A DNA stretch of 6,053 nucleotides. Source: JAVKFY01 sp040223615 (lineage in GTDB: Bacteria; Pseudomonadota; Alphaproteobacteria; GCA-2731375). The notes beneath the pieces were generated by a model. The model worked only from the letters and a program-made list of their open reading frames with translations. It was not told the origin of the DNA and ran no database searches. Made by a program: the position numbers and the translations under genes. The stretch lies in the NCBI GenBank assembly GCA_040223615.1, contig JAVKFY010000028.1:1-6053 (forward strand), written 5' to 3'. This document shows positions 1-4,798 of the stretch, one piece after another; the stretch's first letter is position 1; each line of letters opens with the position of its first letter.

Positions 1-1
1 G

Positions 2-40
2 GACTTCTGCGGCACCCGGGGGGAGCTAGTGCTGGTCTGA
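2..40 (+). CDS. mce: C-terminal end of probable methylmalonyl-CoA epimerase (partial)
   Basis: Only the last 12 codons and a TGA stop (38-40) are in the window; they read DFCGTRGELVLV. From memory, alphaproteobacterial methylmalonyl-CoA epimerases end in a very similar string, with an aspartate-phenylalanine-x-glycine-threonine turn followed by a strand carrying the last metal-binding glutamate. Here Glu8 of the fragment falls at that place. The enzyme interconverts the two methylmalonyl-CoA epimers in propionyl-CoA degradation. The call is supported by the next gene, DUF1467, which commonly follows mce in Alphaproteobacteria. A 12-residue match is short, so this remains a probable assignment that extending the contig to the left would settle. 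Confidence 0.5.
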   Translation, partial: DFCGTRGELVLV

Positions 41-58
41 GCATGACCACAAAGCCTC

Positions 59-133
59 CACCGGCCCGCTCCCCCTGCCGGCCACCCAACGCCTGTATCC
101 TCGCGGGTGGCCGGGTGGGGGTGCGGGCCGGTG
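59..133. repeat. Long imperfect inverted repeat, possible transcript-end hairpin
   Basis: Bases 59-87 pair with 105-133 in 26 of 29 positions; the mismatches are 70/122, 76/116 and 77/115, and the loop is 17 bases (88-104). The stem is very G+C-rich and begins 19 bases after the epimerase stop codon. No T-run follows on the plus strand, so it is not a classic intrinsic terminator in that direction; on the minus strand only a TTT follows. It may end or stabilise the upstream transcript, act as an attenuator ahead of the DUF1467 gene, or be a dispersed repeat. The pairing is seen directly; the function is open. Confidence 0.6.
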
Positions 134-165
134 CCGTTCCGCGCCAGCGGACAGGGATTTAGGCC

Positions 166-420
166 ATGGACTGGATATCCGGCCTGGCAATCTACTTCGT
201 GCTGTGGTGGCTGGTGCTGTTCATGGTGCTGCCATGGGGCGTGCGCAACCGACACGAGACCGGCGACGAGGCGGTGCGCGGCGAGATGCATGGCGCGCCG
301 GTGCAGGCGATGATGTGGCGCAAGGTGCTGGCCACCACGATCGTCTCGGCGATCCTGTTCGCCGGCATCTGGTGGGTTGTCGAGAGCGGCGTGATCGACC
401 TCTACGGCCGCGGCAGTTAG
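166..420 (+). CDS. DUF1467 family small inner-membrane protein
   Basis: This 84-residue protein has two hydrophobic helices, at about residues 5-25 and 53-73. They are separated by a charged loop that starts LPWGVRNRHETGDEAV and includes HGAPVQ. The tryptophan-rich first helix, the PWG turn and the GAP loop are typical of DUF1467, a family of unknown function widespread in Alphaproteobacteria. The ATG at 166 is preceded by AGGGA (153-157) at a normal spacing. It follows the probable mce end by 125 bases, most of it taken up by an inverted repeat. In many alphaproteobacteria the next gene is proS; here a desaturase gene on the opposite strand follows, with the two coding regions overlapping by four bases. 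No enzymatic motif is visible. Confidence 0.85.
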   Translation: MDWISGLAIYFVLWWLVLFMVLPWGVRNRHETGDEAVRGEMHGAPVQAMMWRKVLATTIVSAILFAGIWWVVESGVIDLYGRGS

Positions 421-1415
421 GCGGCGACGGCCGCCGCCCGGCGCGGCGCGAAGACCTTGCGCATCGTTTGCCACACTGGCCGGACCTCGGCGTCGTCCAG
501 CAGGCCCGCCTCGCGCATCGCCCGGTGCGCCGCCGGCAGGTTGTAGTGAGGGATCGCCGGGTAGAGGTGATGCTCGATGTGGTAGTGCACGTGGTGCGGG
601 AACACCAGCCACATCAGCCACGCCGGTCCGGTGTTGGTCCGTGCGGCCTTGAGCGGCAAGTGCAGGTCGTCGACGGCGCCGTGCTCGCAGATGGCCCTTA
701 GCCTGAGCAATGGCTGCAGCACAGTGACCAGCGGCAGCACCCACAGCAGCAGGTATTCGACGCCATAACCCGCCGCGAAGGCGACGAGCGGCGCCGCCGC
801 ATGGAACCCCACCACCACCCAGCGGTCGCGGCGTGCGGCGGCGCGCAGGGCAGGGGCGGTGTCGTCCAGCGGCCGGTTGCCGGCGCCCGCGTCGTCGTTG
901 ATGGTTGGCGCGCCGAAGAAGTAGGCGTAGGTCTTGTACGCGGTGAAGCCGAGCAGGTCCTTCAGCAGCTTCTTCGCCAGATAGCCGGCGCCGCGCGGAT
1001 AGCCGCCGTGCAGCGGGATGTCGGGATCCTGCTTCTCGTAGAGATGGTTGTGGTGCAGCCGGTGCACCACGCGGTAGGTGCACATCGAGATGCCGACCAC
1101 GGTGCCGCACAGCCGGCCCACCGCGTCGTTCAGCCAGCGCGTCCGGTACATGCGGTAGTGCGCCGCATCGTGCGCCAGCACGAAGAAGGCTTGCTGGCGT
1201 GTGGCGATCAGCACCATGGCCAGCACCACCGACACCGGATGCCACCAGACGATCGCCGCCGCCACCGCAAGTGCGATCACGGCGAAGGTCTCCACTACCG
1301 CCCAGGTCGCCTTCGCCGGGTCGAGCCGGTTCAGCCGCTGCACCACGTCGGCCGGCAGGCCCTGGCGCCGGCGCCGATCCTCGCGAAAGTCCTGTCCGCG
1401 TGTGTCTGTCGTCAT
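417..1415 (-). CDS. Membrane fatty acid desaturase (FADS family)
   Basis: This 332-residue integral membrane desaturase carries the three histidine boxes that bind the di-iron centre: HDAAH at 82-86, HRLHH at 118-122 and HIEHH at 279-283, plus an extra EHG at 244-246. Hydrophobic stretches lie at about 40-58, 62-80, 200-215 and 220-238. The box spacing and the DPDIPLHGGYPRG stretch after box 2 recall the rhizobitoxine-desaturase-like branch; I cannot tell the substrate or double-bond position. Family members introduce double bonds into acyl chains using O2 and an electron donor, which is not encoded here. The gene lies 42 bases downstream of the thioesterase on the same strand and is probably cotranscribed with it. 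A purine-rich AAGGGGG lies upstream but at long spacing, and a TATATT (complement of 1422-1427) lacks a convincing -35. The stop region overlaps the convergent DUF1467 gene. Confidence 0.93.
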   Translation of the reverse strand: MTTDTRGQDFREDRRRRQGLPADVVQRLNRLDPAKATWAVVETFAVIALAVAAAIVWWHPVSVVLAMVLIATRQQAFFVLAHDAAHYRMYRTRWLNDAVGRLCGTVVGISMCTYRVVHRLHHNHLYEKQDPDIPLHGGYPRGAGYLAKKLLKDLLGFTAYKTYAYFFGAPTINDDAGAGNRPLDDTAPALRAAARRDRWVVVGFHAAAPLVAFAAGYGVEYLLLWVLPLVTVLQPLLRLRAICEHGAVDDLHLPLKAARTNTGPAWLMWLVFPHHVHYHIEHHLYPAIPHYNLPAAHRAMREAGLLDDAEVRPVWQTMRKVFAPRRAAAVAA

Positions 1416-1457
1416 GGTGCGAATATACCCCCTTGGGTGGCGTTATGGCAGGTCGCG

Positions 1458-1934
1458 TCAGGCCGCGCGGCGGGGTGCGACCCGGTAGGTCGACGTCACG
1501 TGCGCGCACGGCGCCGATGTCCCCGCCGACGTCAGCCAGCATTCCAGGTAGTGCAGGCGGCCGCCGCGACGCACGATGCGGGCCTCGGCGATCAGGTCGG
1601 CGGCTTGCGCAGGCCGCAGGAAGGTGATGTTCAGGTTGGCCATCACCGGAATCACATCGGTGCCCAGCGCCGCCATCACGCAGCTGTACATCGCCGTATC
1701 CGCGAAGCCCATCACCATCGGGCCGGAGAACACGCGGCCATCGCCATGCTGCCAGGGCTCGCTGCCCATGAACGCAGGATCGTAGGGCAAACGCACGCGG
1801 ATACTGTCCGGACCGACGTCTTCAACCACTTCGCCATGATGGTCGACCGGCGGCAGGTTGGCGGTGATCGTCGCCTCGGCTTGCTGCGCGGTGAGGGCGG
1901 GCGTGGCCTTCGCCATGCCGCTCGCGGTTGCCAT
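1458..1934 (-). CDS. PaaI-like hotdog-fold acyl-CoA thioesterase
   Basis: This 158-residue hotdog protein has the family core FSGPMVMGFADTAM at 69-82. Asp79 falls where PaaI-type thioesterases carry their catalytic acid. The core is followed by the helix and strand run NLNITFLRPAQAADLIAEAR (101-120) and the paired strands RGGRLHYLECWL. Such enzymes hydrolyse acyl-CoA thioesters, often aromatic or medium-chain; the substrate here is unknown. An open frame extends nine codons further upstream, but I chose the ATG at 1934 because GGGAGG (complement of 1941-1946) sits six bases before it and the extension would run into the operator. It is the first gene of a leftward unit with the desaturase and is divergent from the TetR gene. 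A sigma70-like promoter upstream has the TetR-type palindrome across its likely transcription start, so repression by the neighbour is likely. Confidence 0.88.
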   Translation of the reverse strand: MATASGMAKATPALTAQQAEATITANLPPVDHHGEVVEDVGPDSIRVRLPYDPAFMGSEPWQHGDGRVFSGPMVMGFADTAMYSCVMAALGTDVIPVMANLNITFLRPAQAADLIAEARIVRRGGRLHYLECWLTSAGTSAPCAHVTSTYRVAPRRAA

Positions 1935-1940
1935 ATCGCG

Positions 1941-1946
1941 CCTCCC
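1941..1946 (-). promoter_or_regulatory. Ribosome binding site deciding the thioesterase start
   Basis: On the minus strand the bases read GGGAGG, a near-consensus Shine-Dalgarno sequence, six bases upstream of the ATG at 1934-1932. It supports that ATG over the longer frame whose start would lie inside the operator palindrome. Confidence 0.75.
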
Positions 1947-1949
1947 AAA

Positions 1950-1977
1950 GTAACAAACCAATAGTCGGTTTTATTAT
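1950..1977 (+). promoter_or_regulatory. Candidate promoter for the tetR-ivd unit
   Basis: A -10-like TATTAT (1972-1977, five of six matches) lies 16 bases after a weaker -35-like GTAACA (1950-1955, four of six). The spacer contains the palindrome at 1955-1971, the classic arrangement for autoregulation. Transcription would start near 1984, giving a leader of about 30 bases. The -35 is weak, so confidence is moderate. Confidence 0.45.
1955..1971. promoter_or_regulatory. Probable TetR-family operator shared by divergent genes
   Basis: This 17-base odd palindrome is centred at 1963 and has five-base arms AAACC (1955-1959) and GGTTT (1967-1971), plus the pair 1961/1965 inside. Read on the other strand its core is ACCGACTATTGGT, a shape common for TetR-family operators. 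It lies between the -35 and -10 of the rightward promoter candidate and over the expected start of the leftward one. Binding by the adjacent regulator would therefore give autorepression and repression of the thioesterase at once. The symmetry and position are seen; the binding is inferred. Confidence 0.6.
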
Positions 1978-2000
1978 TTAGCACGCCGTGGAAAAGTCAA
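1973..2000 (-). promoter_or_regulatory. Sigma70-like promoter for thioesterase-desaturase unit
   Basis: On the minus strand there is a -35 box TTGACT (2000-1995, five of six matches to consensus), a 16-base spacer and a -10 box AATAAT (1978-1973, five of six). Transcription would begin near 1966, inside the palindrome centred at 1963. The AT-rich patch stands out sharply from the surrounding GC-rich DNA. Not experimentally supported. Confidence 0.6.
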
Positions 2001-2013
2001 CTAGGGTGTCGCC

Positions 2014-2628
2014 ATGGACGGACGCATCGAGAAAGGGCAGGGCACGCGGGCGCGCCTGGTTGCCACCGCCGTGGCGTTGTTCGGCCGCGACGGCTACGAG
2101 GCGACGTCGGTGGAAGCGGTGCTGCGTGCCTCGGGCATGAGCCGGGGCGCGCTGTATCATCACTTTGCCGACAAGAAGGCGCTGTTCGAGGCCGCCCTGC
2201 GCCAGGTCCACGCCGACAACGTGCAGGCCACCATAGACGCCGCGCGTGACAGCGCTGACGGCATCGCCGCGCTGCGTGCCGGCTGTGCCGCCTGGATCCG
2301 CCTGGCCAGCGTCGACAAGGTCCGCCGCATCATGCTGATCGACGCCCCGGCAGTGGTCGGGTGGGAGAGCTGGCGCCGCATCGAGGCCGAGTACAGCTTC
2401 GCCGTGGTGCTGGCCGGCCTGCGCGCAGCCGCCCGGCGCGGCATCGTACCGACCGAGCTGGTCGAGCCGATCGGTCATGTCCTGGTCGCGGCGCACATCG
2501 AGATGGCGATGCTGATCGCCACCGCCGACGACCAGGGCCAGGCCGAGGCGGCGGCGCTCGCCACGCTCGATCTGCTGTTCGAGCGGTTGCTGAACGCGCC
2601 GCTGGCCAACGTCGAGCGTTCGCCGTAA
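2014..2628 (+). CDS. TetR/AcrR-family transcriptional regulator
   Basis: This 204-residue protein has an N-terminal TetR DNA-binding domain: helix 1 is about 11-25, followed by the helix-turn-helix region running from about 31 to 52. The signature is TSVEAVLRASGMSRGALYHH followed by FADKKALFEA. The remaining all-helical part, about 70-195, is the ligand-binding and dimerisation domain with a C-terminal region like those of other AcrR-type proteins. The ligand cannot be read from sequence. The ATG at 2014 follows AGGG (2003-2006) at seven bases. It is divergent from the thioesterase, with a palindrome between them, and lies 30 bases upstream of the isovaleryl-CoA dehydrogenase start, so it probably represses both itself plus ivd and the thioesterase-desaturase unit. 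An acyl-CoA effector is a guess from the neighbours. Confidence 0.93.
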   Translation: MDGRIEKGQGTRARLVATAVALFGRDGYEATSVEAVLRASGMSRGALYHHFADKKALFEAALRQVHADNVQATIDAARDSADGIAALRAGCAAWIRLASVDKVRRIMLIDAPAVVGWESWRRIEAEYSFAVVLAGLRAAARRGIVPTELVEPIGHVLVAAHIEMAMLIATADDQGQAEAAALATLDLLFERLLNAPLANVERSP

Positions 2629-2658
2629 TTGTCCGCAGATGTCTATCGGAGCCACGCG

Positions 2659-3831
2659 ATGATCGCCAATCAACTGCCGTCCTTGAACTTCGGGCTGGGC
2701 GAGACCGCCGACATGCTGCGTGACAGCGTTTCGGCCTTCGCCGCCGATGAGATCGCGCCGCGCGCCGCCGCCATCGACCAGGACAACGATTTTCCCGCCG
2801 ACCTGTGGCGCAAGCTCGGCGACCTGGGCGTTCTGGGTGTCACCGTCGAGGAGGAATATGGCGGCGCCGGCATGGGTTATCTCGAACACGTCGTGGCGAT
2901 GGAGGAGATTAGCCGCGCCTCGGCCTCGGTCGGTCTCAGCTACGGCGCCCACTCCAATCTCTGCGTGAACCAGATCCGCCGCCAGGGGACCGAGGATCAG
3001 AAGCGCAAGTACCTGCCGGACCTGATTTCCGGTGCCAAGGTTGGCGCGCTGGCGATGTCGGAACCCGGCGCCGGCTCCGACGTGGTCGGCATGCGCCTGC
3101 GCGCCGACAGGAAGGGCGACCGCTATGTCCTCAACGGCAACAAGATGTGGATCACCAACGGCCCCGACGCCGAGACGCTGGTGGTCTACGCCAAGACCGA
3201 CCCGCAGGCCGGTCCGCGCGGCATCACCGCCTTCCTGATCGAGCGCGGCTTTCCGGGCTTCTCCACCGCGCAGAAGCTCGACAAGCTCGGCATGCGCGGC
3301 TCCAACACCTGCGAACTGGTGTTCGAGGACTGCGAGGTGCCGGCGGAGAATGTGCTGGGCGAGCTCGGCAAGGGCGTCAACGTGCTGATGAGCGGCCTGG
3401 ACTACGAGCGCGCAGTGCTGGCCGCCGGGCCGCTCGGCATCATGCAGGCCTGCATGGATGCGGTGGTGCCCTACGTGCACGAGCGCGAGCAGTTCGGCCA
3501 GCCGATCGGCCAGTTCCAGCTCATGCAGGGCAAGATCGCCGACATGTACACCACGATGAACGCCAGCCGCGCCTACGTGTACGCCGTCGCCCAGGCCTGC
3601 GACCGTGGCGAGACCACGCGCAAGGACGCCGCCGGCGCGATCCTGTACGCGGCGGAGAAGGCGACCTGGATGGCGCTGGAGGCGATCCAGGCGTTGGGCG
3701 GCAATGGTTACATCAACGAGTATCCGACCGGCCGGCTGCTGCGCGACGCCAAGCTGTACGAGATCGGCGCCGGCACCTCGGAGATCCGCCGCATGCTGAT
3801 CGGCCGCGAGCTGTTTTTGGAAACCGCATGA
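2659..3831 (+). CDS. ivd: Isovaleryl-CoA dehydrogenase
   Basis: This 390-residue FAD-dependent acyl-CoA dehydrogenase oxidises isovaleryl-CoA to 3-methylcrotonyl-CoA in leucine breakdown, passing electrons to electron-transfer flavoprotein. Hallmarks are GLSYGAHSNLC (92-102), ALAMSEPGAGSD (130-141), WITNGPDA (164-171), and the C-terminal run from ALGGNGY through LLRDAKLYEIGAGTSEIRR. Two features separate it from short- and medium-chain enzymes: the EGT glutamate is replaced by alanine in GAGTSE (370-375), and a glutamate is present in LDYERAVL (Glu250), the catalytic base position in isovaleryl-CoA dehydrogenases. I chose the ATG at 2659 because GGAG (2648-2651) sits seven bases before it; an upstream TTG at 2629 has no such site. 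The usual partners for methylcrotonyl-CoA carboxylase are absent. Its stop overlaps the next start by four bases. Confidence 0.95.
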   Translation: MIANQLPSLNFGLGETADMLRDSVSAFAADEIAPRAAAIDQDNDFPADLWRKLGDLGVLGVTVEEEYGGAGMGYLEHVVAMEEISRASASVGLSYGAHSNLCVNQIRRQGTEDQKRKYLPDLISGAKVGALAMSEPGAGSDVVGMRLRADRKGDRYVLNGNKMWITNGPDAETLVVYAKTDPQAGPRGITAFLIERGFPGFSTAQKLDKLGMRGSNTCELVFEDCEVPAENVLGELGKGVNVLMSGLDYERAVLAAGPLGIMQACMDAVVPYVHEREQFGQPIGQFQLMQGKIADMYTTMNASRAYVYAVAQACDRGETTRKDAAGAILYAAEKATWMALEAIQALGGNGYINEYPTGRLLRDAKLYEIGAGTSEIRRMLIGRELFLETA

Positions 3832-4196
3832 AAACAGTATCCTACGCCGCGTTCCTGACTCTTTTTACGAGCTTCGCGGCGGCACAGGAACGGCTCACCG
3901 CGGCGGAGATTGCCGAGGCCCTGACCGGCAATACGGCGATCGGCGAGTATCAGGGCACCGCCTTCCGCCAGTATTTCCACAACGACGGCTCGACCCTGTT
4001 CCGCCGCGAGGGCCAGGGCCGTCCCGACGTCGGCAAGTGGCGCACCACAGACGAGAACGAGTATTGCGCCTGGTGGGCGACCAGCGGCTGGTCCTGCTAC
4101 TGGATGAGCCGCGTCGGCGACAAGGTGACCTGGCACTACCAGGACGAGGTCGCCTATCCGGCCACACTGGTGACCGGCGCGCGGATGGATTTCTAG
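3828..4196 (+). CDS. Small secreted hypothetical protein
   Basis: This 122-residue protein has a Sec signal peptide: MKT, a hydrophobic core YAAFLTLFTSF, and a likely cleavage after AAA at residue 19. The mature part, about 103 residues, starts with LTAAEIAEALTGNT and continues as an aromatic, strand-like region with YFHNDGSTLFRR, a GKW turn at 69-71 and two cysteines at 80 and 90 that could form a disulfide. Small periplasmic proteins with an LTGNT start and a DG...G.W pattern occur in many alphaproteobacteria; I know of no function. The ATG overlaps the ivd TGA (ATGA, 3828-3831), indicating translational coupling. It is absent as a start-correct frame if one reads the longer out-of-frame extension from 3147, which is a shadow of ivd. 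Confidence 0.85.
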   Translation: MKTVSYAAFLTLFTSFAAAQERLTAAEIAEALTGNTAIGEYQGTAFRQYFHNDGSTLFRREGQGRPDVGKWRTTDENEYCAWWATSGWSCYWMSRVGDKVTWHYQDEVAYPATLVTGARMDF

Positions 4197-4202
4197 GGAG
4201 GA
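4196..4202 (+). promoter_or_regulatory. Strong ribosome binding site for a TTG start
   Basis: GGGAGGA begins on the last base of the preceding stop codon and sits seven bases before TTG at 4210-4212. It supports this unusual TTG as the start of the AhpD-like gene and shows tight coupling to the gene before it. Confidence 0.7.
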
Positions 4203-4209
4203 CGGCTGC

Positions 4210-4767
4210 TTGCCCCGGATTACCGAGATCGAGGAGGAAGGCGACGACGAGACGCTCGCCCGCCTCTACGGCGCCGAACGCGATCATTTCGGCATGGTTC
4301 TGGCGCCCACCAAGGTCATGGCGCACCGGCCCGGCATCCTGCGCGCCGCCAAGGGCCTCTATGCCGCCTGCGAGGCGTCGGGCCTGCTGCCGATGTCGCT
4401 GACGGCGCTGGTGTACGCGCGCGTTGCCGGCCTGAACGGCTGCCCCTTTTGAGTCGACATCAACTCGTTCCGTGCGCTCGAGAACGACGTCGACTCCGCC
4501 AAGATCGCCGCGCTGCCAGACTGGCGCAACAGTGATTTCTTCGACGCGACCGAACGGCTCGCGCTGGACTACGCCGAGCGCGTCACGATCACCGGCCAGA
4601 GCGTCGACGACGAACTGTTCGCCAAGCTTCGCGAGCGGTTCAGCGAGCCCGAGATCGTCGAGCTGACCGCCGGCATCGCGATGGAGAACTTTCGCAGCAA
4701 GTTCAATGCGCCTTTGCAGGTCGAGGCGCAGGGTTTCTGTCCGCTACCGGCAAGGTCCGGCGACTGA
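4210..4767 (+). CDS. AhpD/carboxymuconolactone decarboxylase-like protein, probable selenoprotein (in-frame TGA at codon 81)
   Basis: Reading TGA 4450-4452 as selenocysteine gives one 185-residue protein, a normal length for this family. The first 80 residues include VLAPTKVMAHRPGILRAAKG and LTALVYARVAGLNGCPF, ending at the redox motif. Family members read NGCPFC-VDINS there, so residue 81 (TGA) replaces the second cysteine of CxxC, giving C78-P-F-U81. The frame then continues with VDINSFRALEND, LPDWRNSDFFDATERLALDY, FSEPEIVELTAGIAMENFRS and the family-typical end GFCPLP. AhpD-type enzymes reduce peroxides or act as thiol-disulfide relays. TTG start with a GGGAGGA site. The TGA is not an indel: one substitution from TGC or TGT would explain it, so sequencing error or a recent nonsense mutation is the main alternative. 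TGA is a stop in neighbouring genes and at this gene's own end, so the code is not globally changed. A stem-loop after the TGA favours recoding. Confidence 0.75.
4451..4496 (+). promoter_or_regulatory. Candidate bacterial SECIS stem-loop after the in-frame TGA
   Basis: The lower stem is perfect: GAGTCGAC (4451-4458) pairs with GTCGACTC (4489-4496). After an asymmetric internal loop (4459-4464 against 4488), an upper stem TCGTTC (4465-4470) pairs with GAACGA (4482-4487), leaving an 11-base apical loop (4471-4481) that may close further by two pairs. The apical loop begins 18 bases after the TGA and has a G as its second base. Both fit my recollection of the bacterial SECIS model, in which the loop lies about 16-37 bases away, an early loop G is needed and the upper stem has at least four pairs. 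Pairing is seen; SelB recognition is inferred. Confidence 0.6.
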
Positions 4768-4798
4768 GCCTTGCCATCGTCGCGGTGCCCGCGCATCA

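Noticed and set aside
1422..1427. TATATT -10-like box just upstream of the desaturase start on the minus strand
   Set aside because: There is no credible -35 at the right distance, and the 42-base gap to the thioesterase makes cotranscription the simpler reading.
801..1964. 387-codon open frame on the plus strand opposite the desaturase and thioesterase
   Set aside because: It lies wholly antisense to two well-supported genes, its product is an H/R/A-rich string without motifs, and it spans their intergenic gap and the operator.
2629..2658. Ten-codon N-terminal extension of the dehydrogenase from a TTG at 2629
   Set aside because: No ribosome site precedes the TTG, while a GGAG sits seven bases before the ATG at 2659 and the family N-terminus fits the shorter form.
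1978..3480. 500-codon open frame on the minus strand, antisense to tetR and ivd
   Set aside because: It is a shadow of codon bias in GC-rich coding DNA. Its product is a low-complexity mix rich in H, G, A and R with no recognisable domain, whereas the plus-strand frames are clear family members.
4210..4452. Stand-alone 80-residue gene ending at the TGA
   Set aside because: It would stop in the middle of the active-site motif, and the same frame continues with the conserved C-terminal half. A single gene with a recoded or mutated codon explains it better.
4765..4793. Second SECIS-like arrangement: stop TGA at 4765-4767 followed by a CGCGG/CCGCG hairpin with a three-base loop
   Set aside because: The family normally ends near GFCPLP, so this TGA is a plain stop, and the hairpin has only five pairs. 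It is a useful warning that short hairpins after TGA arise by chance in GC-rich DNA.
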